From Clostridiaceae bacterium (GTDB lineage: Bacteria > Bacillota > Clostridia > DSM-8532): 41,157 nucleotides of DNA. Where the stretch lies: positions 1 through 41,157 of the forward strand of contig DULR01000092.1 in assembly GCA_012840245.1 (NCBI GenBank), given 5' to 3'. The translations under genes were made by a program, and so were the position numbers. Positions within the stretch are counted from its first letter, which is position 1, and each line of letters opens with the position of its first letter. Positions 36,015-41,157 of the stretch are shown here, in pieces. The notes below the pieces were generated by a model. The model was not told the origin of the DNA. It ran no database searches and saw only the letters and a list, made by a program, of their open reading frames with translations.

Positions 36015-37244
36015 ATGATTCGTGAATATTATCGTTCCAGAGTAAAGGAAACATCCATTAATATAATCAACTCAAAGATCGAATCCATAAGAAACAAAAA
36101 TATTGAAAAAACCGGACTGAGAGTTTACAGTAACGGTTTGATAGGCGTAGCCGGAGCCATCGGAGCATATTCGGATGATGAGCTTTATAAGGAAGCTCTG
36201 GAAGCCCTTGAGAAGAAAATAGAATATCCCGCCCCGCATTCATCTGATCTGGCCATATCGGTCGACAGACGAACTGAAATCATTTCAACCGAAAAGCTAA
36301 GAGATGAGATCGATGCGCTTCTTAGTGAATTAAGGGAAAGACAGCCCGATTTTATCTATTCCAACAAGATTTCACTTACCGAAGTTGGAACAGGTATTTC
36401 CAACAACGATAGCTTGTGCCTTGAATATGCCGACAGGGTTTTTTCGGTTGAAGTTATATTTAAAGAAAAATCATCAAGCAACGTTTTTGACGGTTTTGTA
36501 GGCGCAAGAGAAAGAAAATACGACAGGAAGCTCATTCTCGATGAGTTTGATTTTTTCCTTAACGGTTATAAAGAAAAAGCAAGCCTGCCCGGAAAAGGCA
36601 AATATCCCGTTGTTTTTGCATCGGAAGGAGCTCCGATTACTAAATTTTTGACCGATCTCAACGCCGATGTATTCGCCCAGGGTGGATCCATATTCTCGGG
36701 GAAGACCGGACAGAAGCTGTTCAACGATGCTTTTACATTCGGTCAGAACCTTGATCCTGATATAATGTATAACACACCGTTCTTTGATGCTGAAGGGACA
36801 GTGAACAAGGATTACAGATTCAACTTTATAGAAAAAGGTGTGCTTAAAGCCCCTTATTGTGATAAGAAAACTGCGCACAAATACGGGCTTACACCTACAG
36901 GAAGCGCAACTGCTTCCTATGACGGTGTCCCCCAATCCTCACCGATCCGCCTGTACATTGAAAGGACAGCAGACAATGTAAAGAGGCTGCTTGGCGGCCA
37001 GTTGGGGATTCTCGCTATCGTATATGACGGGGGAGATTTTACGCCCAAAGGCGATTATGCTACTCCTGTTCAGTTAGCTTTCCTGTTTGACGGAGAAAGA
37101 ATTATTGGCAGGCTGCCCGAGTTCAATATGTCCTCGAACATATTCGAAATGTATGGTCCAGGGTACAGAGGTACGGCCCCCTGCACCTTCCTGCCTTTCT
37201 CTACCGGAGATTTCACGGTTATTGAGATGGATGTGTCGTTGTAA
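36015..37244 (+). CDS. TldE/PmbA-like partner of TldD
   Basis: This 409-residue protein is the likely partner of the TldD-like protein. It is of the TldE/PmbA type and lacks the H-E-x-x-x-H motif, as usual for the inactive subunit. The C-terminal half has the family-typical G-G-S-I-F-S-G-K-T-G-Q-K-L-F-N-D and T-P-F-F-D-A-E-G-T segments. The start is the ATG at 36015, after a TATGGAGGTTAAC; an ATG at 36003 falls in the ribosome-binding stretch. The gene order tldD-tldE in one unit is standard in Firmicutes and archaea. Downstream lies a GGGACGG-type repeat and a terminator. Confidence 0.87.
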   Translation: MIREYYRSRVKETSINIINSKIESIRNKNIEKTGLRVYSNGLIGVAGAIGAYSDDELYKEALEALEKKIEYPAPHSSDLAISVDRRTEIISTEKLRDEIDALLSELRERQPDFIYSNKISLTEVGTGISNNDSLCLEYADRVFSVEVIFKEKSSSNVFDGFVGARERKYDRKLILDEFDFFLNGYKEKASLPGKGKYPVVFASEGAPITKFLTDLNADVFAQGGSIFSGKTGQKLFNDAFTFGQNLDPDIMYNTPFFDAEGTVNKDYRFNFIEKGVLKAPYCDKKTAHKYGLTPTGSATASYDGVPQSSPIRLYIERTADNVKRLLGGQLGILAIVYDGGDFTPKGDYATPVQLAFLFDGERIIGRLPEFNMSSNIFEMYGPGYRGTAPCTFLPFSTGDFTVIEMDVSL

Positions 37245-37257
37245 TGTGAGCCTCCAC

Positions 37258-37410
37258 ATGCACACGGGGACGGTTCCAGTGCATGCACACGGGGACGGTT
37301 CCAGTGTGCACTGTCAATAAATGAAAGAGAATAATACCCCAGGATTTCTTTAAATCATTAAGAATCCTGGGGCGTTTTTTAGTGCACACAGGAACCGTCC
37401 CCGTGTGCAC
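37258..37410. repeat. GGGACGG-type repeats flanking a terminator
   Basis: Two direct copies beginning ATGCACACGGGGACGGTTCC lie at 37258-37282 and 37283-37311. An inverted copy, starting GTGCACACAGGAACCGTCCC, lies at 37382-37410 and abuts the nif3 stop. Each unit is itself flanked by GTGCAC-like palindromic ends. Together they would form a long hairpin around the terminator at 37337-37380. The motif GGGACGG is also at the ends of the element at 11407-11534. Confidence 0.8.
37337..37380 (+). terminator. Terminator after the tldE-like gene
   Basis: CCCCAGGATT (37337-37346) pairs with AATCCTGGGG (37363-37372), with a 16-base loop, followed by CGTTTTTT. It fits transcription from the plus-strand tldD unit; from the minus strand the T run is weaker. 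Confidence 0.88.
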
Positions 37411-38190
37411 TTAATAATACGTGAAAACGTCTTTTCCCTCATAGCGTATAACAGACAGCTCAGGGAAACGCACTTCGAGAAGTCCTGACACTTCCTCGAC
37501 AAACAGCTTTTCTGTTCCGTAATGGCCGGCGTCTATAGTAAAAATGCCTCTGTGCTTAAGCTCCAGAGCCGCATGGTGTTTCAGATCACCTGTCACAAGA
37601 GCAATGGGCTTCAGGCTTACGAGCATCTCAAGGATATCGCTGTCATATGAACCATTATAAACGGCCATCCTGGATATTGTTTCAGGCATATCTCCGACAA
37701 CCCTCAACATTTCAACTGAAAGCCTGGATTTTACAGTACTTATTAGTTCTTCTCCACTTATGGGACCGATATCGCCGTACCTTCCTGCTCCGAAACTGCC
37801 GTCACCTGCCTTCAAAAGAATTTTTACATTCTTTATGCCAAGCCTGTCGCAAAGTAAATCAGTAAGACCTCCTGATGCCGAATCAAAATTAGTATGACAG
37901 CCATACAGGGCTATGTCGTTTTTTATGGCTTTTATGACAATATCACCTTCAGGGCTTCCTCCTGCAAAAGACTTGATCCCGCCGAATATGACCGGATGGT
38001 GGGACAATACCAGTTGACAGTGCTGCTCAATGGCATGATCTAAAGCCTTTTCATCAGCATCGAGGCAAACGAGCACCTTAGATATGTCTGAATCCTTATT
38101 CCCCAGTATCAGTCCGCTGTTGTCGTATCTTTCCTGAATTGGTATCGGAGCCAGATCTTCAAGATATGTGATTATGTTTTCCAGCTTCAT
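37411..38190 (-). CDS. Nif3-like dinuclear metal center protein
   Basis: This 259-residue protein belongs to the NIF3/YbgI/YqfO family, whose members form toroidal hexamers with two metal ions per subunit. Metal ligands appear in L-S-H-H-P-V near residue 61-66 and G-C-H-T-N-F near 95-100, and in the C-terminal A-G-H-Y-G-T-E segment near 222-228. The Firmicutes YqfO insertion domain is absent, so this is the short form. Function is uncertain; relatives are annotated as GTP cyclohydrolase 1 type 2 without firm proof. I start at the ATG of 38188-38190, eight bases after GGAGGG; the upstream GTG at 38199 is weaker. The gene overlaps the trmK end and is coupled to it. Confidence 0.9.
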   Translation of the reverse strand: MKLENIITYLEDLAPIPIQERYDNSGLILGNKDSDISKVLVCLDADEKALDHAIEQHCQLVLSHHPVIFGGIKSFAGGSPEGDIVIKAIKNDIALYGCHTNFDSASGGLTDLLCDRLGIKNVKILLKAGDGSFGAGRYGDIGPISGEELISTVKSRLSVEMLRVVGDMPETISRMAVYNGSYDSDILEMLVSLKPIALVTGDLKHHAALELKHRGIFTIDAGHYGTEKLFVEEVSGLLEVRFPELSVIRYEGKDVFTYY

Positions 38191-38195
38191 CACTA

Positions 38196-38897
38196 TCACC
38201 CTCCCAAAGAGTACAGAAGCTCTTCAAGCTCATTTAGAAGCTTCTCCTCCTGCAAAAGCTGCCGGCTGTCGGTATTGGCTTCTGCTTTTTTCAATCCCTG
38301 AACAACCTTTCGCTGTTTAGAAATATGATTCTTTAACCAATCCTTAAGCAACGGATCCTTGTTCTCTATCAATTTCTCTCCTATTATTTCATTGATCCTT
38401 TCCCACTTTGCTCTTGCCTTTCCGGTATAGTATGCAAGAATGACCTGATAAAGCTTGTCCCCTTCGCGGGCAAGCCTTTCGTCTTTGATTTCGAATCCCT
38501 GTTCCCACAAAAAAGGTCTTACAAGCTCCTGATTCGTCATAGGCTGAAGAATCAGGCAACTGGCCGCCCTGGCTTTATCGATGGACTCCCGGATGAGCCG
38601 GGTTATAAGGATACCTCCCATACCGGCCATTACAATTACATCGGCTTCAATCTCCCCAATTGGATCAAGACCACTTCCCAGGCGCAATTCCATACGGTCT
38701 TCAAGCATGTATTTCTTAAGTGTTTTTCTGGCTCTTTCAAGGGGACCGGTTTTTACATCGCAGGCGACAGCTTTACGGCAACGATCAGTTAGAAGCGCAT
38801 AAGCAGGCAATAACGCATGGTCGGTTCCGATATCTGCGAGGATATCACAGGCAGGGATCATCTCATATATCAGCTTCAGTCTTCCTTTCAGAATCAT
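38196..38897 (-). CDS. trmK: tRNA (adenine(22)-N1)-methyltransferase
   Basis: TrmK adds a methyl group to N1 of adenine 22 in tRNA, using S-adenosylmethionine. The 233-residue protein has the Rossmann-type motif D-I-G-T-D-H-A-L-L-P at residues 21-30, a second acidic site with A-C-D-V-K near 45, and M-A-G-M-G-G near 90-95, characteristic of the TrmK/YqfN family. The C-terminal third is a coiled coil (about 165-230, many Lys, Glu and Leu) as in Bacillus TrmK. The ATG at 38895-38897 follows GAGG. The gene pair trmK-nif3 is common in Firmicutes, and the two overlap by a few bases here. Confidence 0.93.
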   Translation of the reverse strand: MILKGRLKLIYEMIPACDILADIGTDHALLPAYALLTDRCRKAVACDVKTGPLERARKTLKKYMLEDRMELRLGSGLDPIGEIEADVIVMAGMGGILITRLIRESIDKARAASCLILQPMTNQELVRPFLWEQGFEIKDERLAREGDKLYQVILAYYTGKARAKWERINEIIGEKLIENKDPLLKDWLKNHISKQRKVVQGLKKAEANTDSRQLLQEEKLLNELEELLYSLGG

Positions 38898-38968
38898 AGC
38901 AACCTCGCAGAAGGGCTGTCTCTCAAATCAGATATGTCATTTCTGAAACCCAAAGAATCTCTGTCAGT

Positions 38969-39000
38969 AAGATCCTTTTGATTCGCTTAGAATGACATTG
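38969..39000. repeat. Dispersed intergenic repeat, copy D
   Basis: AAGATCCTTTTGATTCGCTT followed by AGAATGACATTG is a degenerate copy of the family at 921-950 and 8901-9127. It lies between trmK and the tRNA genes. The rest of 38898-39040 holds nothing I can identify. Confidence 0.65.
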
Positions 39001-39044
39001 AGTACCAGCTTTTTTTTACTTTTAGAAATTTGAATTATAAAACA

Positions 39045-39075
39045 AAAAAGATGATTGCTGTGCAATCATCTTTCC
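39045..39075 (-). terminator. Terminator of the tRNA genes
   Basis: On the minus strand AAAGATGATTGC pairs with GCAATCATCTTT around a three-base loop and is followed by TTTGTTTT. It lies directly after the CCA end of tRNA-Met, in the same direction. Confidence 0.85.
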
Positions 39076-39082
39076 GTTTTGA

Positions 39083-39159
39083 TGGTGGGCCTTCAGGGAC
39101 TCGAACCCCGGACCAACCGGTTATGAGCCGGTTGCTCTAACCAACTGAGCTAAAGGCCC
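39083..39159 (-). tRNA. tRNA-Met(CAU)
   Basis: The minus strand folds as a cloverleaf. The acceptor GGGCCTT pairs with AAGGCCC, followed by discriminator A and an encoded CCA (39083-39085). The anticodon stem ACCGG/CCGGT holds the loop CTCATAA with anticodon CAU. D arm AGCTCAGTTGGTTAGAGC and T loop GGTTCGAGTCC are normal. The first acceptor pair is G-C, so it is not an initiator tRNA; elongator tRNA-Met is favoured. A tRNA-Ile2 with modified CAU cannot be fully excluded. Confidence 0.93.
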
Positions 39160-39162
39160 AAG

Positions 39163-39238
39163 TGGCTCCTCAAGTTGGACTCGAACCAACGACCCTGCGG
39201 TTAACAGCCGCATGCTCTACCGACTGAGCTATTGAGGA
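39163..39238 (-). tRNA. tRNA-Asn(GUU)
   Basis: On the minus strand the acceptor TCCTCAA pairs with TTGAGGA, followed by G and an encoded CCA (39163-39165). The anticodon stem TGCGG/CCGCA carries the loop CTGTTAA, anticodon GUU for asparagine. It lies three bases upstream of tRNA-Met and is likely transcribed with it. Confidence 0.96.
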
Positions 39239-39330
39239 AAGTTAATCGCACTTTTTGTGAAGCGCAAAATCTATTATACTGATAAAGCGTCTGTTGGTCA
39301 AGATTTTTTTACATCTATTATCAGATTTTT

Positions 39331-39789
39331 TTAGTTATTCATCATCAGTATCTGAAGCGCCATATATCGCTTGAGCGTTCCCTCAGTCTGGAGAGAAACA
39401 TCTTCCAGGAACAGATTGTACAGCTCCCTGTTTTCCAAAATATACTTGGCTTCCAGAACCCGGTTCAAAAAGTGGTTTATCTTCCGAAGCACATCCGGAT
39501 CGGACAGTGTGTTCAGATTCCTCTCCCTGGCAAGAGTAAGCTTTAAAAGAGACGGAATCCTGGAGAGGTATTTGTCTTCGGTGGGCTCAATGCCCAGCAG
39601 CATCCCGATATCAATATCCAGCTCATGGATTATCCTGAGTATTATATCCAGTCTGGGATTTGTCTTTCTTCCGTTCTCGATCTGGGAAAGATACCCGGGA
39701 GATATTTCTATCTTTTTGGCAAACTCGCTTAATGTATAGCCCTTCTCTTCCCGTTTTGACTTTATGACCTCTCCAACACTTATCTCCAT
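39331..39789 (-). CDS. XRE family transcriptional regulator
   Basis: This 152-residue cytosolic protein has an N-terminal Cro/C1-type helix-turn-helix at residues about 7-62: I-K-S-K-R-E-E-K-G-Y-T-L-S-E-F-A-K-K-I then the recognition helix S-P-G-Y-L-S-Q-I-E-N-G-R. The rest (about 75-152) is helical and charged, with no known sensor domain that I can recognise. The start ATG follows GGGGAG. It begins 11 bases after the tyrS stop, so it is likely cotranscribed with tyrS; the target is unknown. The arrangement differs from a regulator placed upstream of its own target. Confidence 0.9.
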   Translation of the reverse strand: MEISVGEVIKSKREEKGYTLSEFAKKIEISPGYLSQIENGRKTNPRLDIILRIIHELDIDIGMLLGIEPTEDKYLSRIPSLLKLTLARERNLNTLSDPDVLRKINHFLNRVLEAKYILENRELYNLFLEDVSLQTEGTLKRYMALQILMMNN

Positions 39790-39800
39790 TTTACGCTCCC

Positions 39801-41030
39801 CTATTCCAATACTACTCTGTGGAAGGTTTTCTTTCCTTTACGCACCATTATTTCATTATCGGAAAAATCAGCCGCGGTTATGATCAGATCCATGGAATCC
39901 ACTCTGTTTTCATTAACATAAAGTCCACCCTGCTGGATCAGGCGTCTTCCTTCACCCTTTGAAGGCACAAGGCCTGTTTCGGCCAACAAGTCGATAACTT
40001 TCATACCTTCACCCAACACGTCTCTGGAAATTTTAACGGTTGGGATGCTTTCTTTTGAACCACCCTGTCCGAATAATGCCTCTGCGGCTTCTTTTGCCTT
40101 TTGTGCCTCAGCTTCGCCATGCACGATTTTGGTGACTTCATAAGCCAGGATCTTCTTGGCTTCGTTTATCTGGGCGTCTTTCCACTGAGCCATTTTTTCT
40201 ATCTCAGACATAGGAATGAATGTCAAAAGCTTGAGACACTTGATAACATCAGCATCGTCAACATTTCTCCAATACTGGTAAAAATCATAGGGACTCGTTT
40301 TGCTCGGGTCAAGCCACACAGCTCCGCTCTGGGTTTTCCCCATCTTTTTGCCTTCGCTTGTGGTCAGGAGCTGGAATGTCATACCGTATGCTTCATCGCC
40401 CTCGACACGCCTGATCAGGTCGACTCCGCCTAAAATATTGCTCCATTGGTCATCTCCGCCGAGCTGCATCTTGCATCCATAATCCTGATACAGCTTCAAA
40501 AAGTCGTAGCTCTGCATGAGCATGTAATTGAATTCGATAAAGGACAAGCCTCTTTCAAGCCTGCTTTTGAAGCACTCTGCAGAAAGCATTCTGTTAACAG
40601 AGAAATGAACCCCGATCTCTCTCAAAAATGACACATAATTGAGATTCAGAAGCCAGTCTCCGTTGTTGACCATGATCGCCCTGCCTTCCCCGAAATCGAC
40701 CAGGCCTTTCATCTGGTCACGGAAACGTGATCCGTTGTAATTTATCTCTTCCTGGGTAAGCATTTTTCTCATATCTGTCCTGCCCGACGGATCTCCGACC
40801 ATTGCAGTTCCTCCGCCTATAAGAGCAATGGGTTTGTGCCCGGCTTTCTGCATGTGGGACATTACGATAAGCTGCAACAAATGGCCAACATGAAGACTGT
40901 CGGCAGTCGGGTCGAATCCTATATAGAAAGTCACTTTTTCATTTCCCAGAAGCTCTCTTATCTTTTCTTCATGAGTTGTCTGGGCAATAAATCCACGTTC
41001 CATCAGCGTATCAAAAACATTGGTGCTCAT
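39801..41030 (-). CDS. tyrS: Tyrosyl-tRNA synthetase
   Basis: TyrS charges tRNA-Tyr in the cytosol. The [15 protein letters not shown] stretch near residues 36-50 contains the class I HIGH signature (H-V-G-H). The KMSKS signature is K-M-G-K-T near residues 228-232. The C-terminal S4-like RNA-binding domain shows [13 protein letters not shown] near 362. The ATG at 41028-41030, preceded by GGAAGT, gives 409 residues, the usual TyrS length; in-frame upstream codons up to 41069 would be extra. Upstream a promoter is visible, but no T-box element occurs in the 127 bases available. Confidence 0.96.
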   Translation of the reverse strand: MSTNVFDTLMERGFIAQTTHEEKIRELLGNEKVTFYIGFDPTADSLHVGHLLQLIVMSHMQKAGHKPIALIGGGTAMVGDPSGRTDMRKMLTQEEINYNGSRFRDQMKGLVDFGEGRAIMVNNGDWLLNLNYVSFLREIGVHFSVNRMLSAECFKSRLERGLSFIEFNYMLMQSYDFLKLYQDYGCKMQLGGDDQWSNILGGVDLIRRVEGDEAYGMTFQLLTTSEGKKMGKTQSGAVWLDPSKTSPYDFYQYWRNVDDADVIKCLKLLTFIPMSEIEKMAQWKDAQINEAKKILAYEVTKIVHGEAEAQKAKEAAEALFGQGGSKESIPTVKISRDVLGEGMKVIDLLAETGLVPSKGEGRRLIQQGGLYVNENRVDSMDLIITAADFSDNEIMVRKGKKTFHRVVLE

Positions 41031-41109
41031 TTTTTTACTTCCTTTCCTGGTGTATATATTATACCTCATTTGAAAATTGTGTATTGATAATACCTGATTA
41101 TAGAATAAT

Positions 41110-41139
41110 ATTATATTATATACAACCGCGAATAGTCAA
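41110..41139 (-). promoter_or_regulatory. tyrS: Candidate promoter of tyrS
   Basis: On the minus strand TTGACT (41134-41139) and TATAAT (41110-41115) are 18 bases apart. A second TATAAT overlaps it at 13 bases. The untranslated leader would be about 75 bases, too short for a T-box riboswitch. Confidence 0.5.
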
Positions 41140-41157
41140 AGAAAGCAGCCTCTGGAG

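Noticed and set aside
37219..37410. Short open frame across the GGGACGG-type repeats
   Set aside because: Its repeated H-T-G-T-V-P-V stretches just translate the repeat units; no ribosome site precedes it.
39083..39159. Initiator tRNA-Met
   Set aside because: The first acceptor pair is a normal G-C pair, and initiator tRNAs have an unpaired C-A type end and three G-C pairs in the anticodon stem.

Overview
The window looks like a chromosomal segment of a Gram-positive anaerobe of class Clostridia, probably a saccharolytic one. The evidence is the set of low-GC Firmicutes hallmarks: T-box leaders before thrS and trpBA, cdaA-cdaR, RqcH, TrmK-Nif3, strong Shine-Dalgarno sites, TTG and GTG starts, YesMN-type two-component genes and a GH94-like phosphorylase. 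No rRNA, phage, insertion sequence transposase or CRISPR array was seen. The genus cannot be fixed from the sequence alone.

Left part (1-14.7 kb) is mostly housekeeping. It holds a DMT transporter, a CvpA-like membrane protein with a tiny membrane-peptide ORF upstream, and rqcH on the plus strand. On the minus strand follow cdaA-cdaR (c-di-AMP synthesis and its regulator) leading into an MTA/SAH deaminase, then holA, thrS behind a complete T-box leader, a Cof-type HAD phosphatase and a half-size EamA transporter. A plus-strand pair encodes an exported protein of unknown function and a CPBP membrane protease.

Middle part (14.7-32.4 kb), all on the minus strand, begins with trpB-trpA under a tryptophan T-box and a near-consensus promoter. 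The rest is a large carbohydrate-use locus. In transcription order it encodes a 1159-residue secreted multidomain protein, a GH94-like glycoside phosphorylase, phosphopentomutase (deoB), a solute-binding lipoprotein, a YesM-type sensor kinase and a YesN-type regulator, then a terminator. A second transcription unit follows with a paralogous binding lipoprotein and two CUT1 permeases. The likely logic is extracellular attack on a glycan, uptake of the product, phosphorolysis to a sugar 1-phosphate and handling of that by a mutase. The junction of phosphorylase and phosphopentomutase is the most unusual point: it suggests the released product could be a pentose 1-phosphate. The binding protein fused by context to the kinase suggests a three-component sensor.

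Right part (32.4-41.2 kb) has an AraC/GyrI-like regulator with a C39-like protein of unknown role, a TldD/TldE protease pair, nif3-trmK, tRNA-Met and tRNA-Asn with a terminator, and tyrS with a downstream XRE regulator. Two families of dispersed intergenic repeats occur: a TCATCCTGAGCGAAGCGAA type (near 0.9, 3.9, 8.9-9.1 and 39.0 kb) and a GGGACGG type forming large inverted repeats (11.4 and 37.3 kb).
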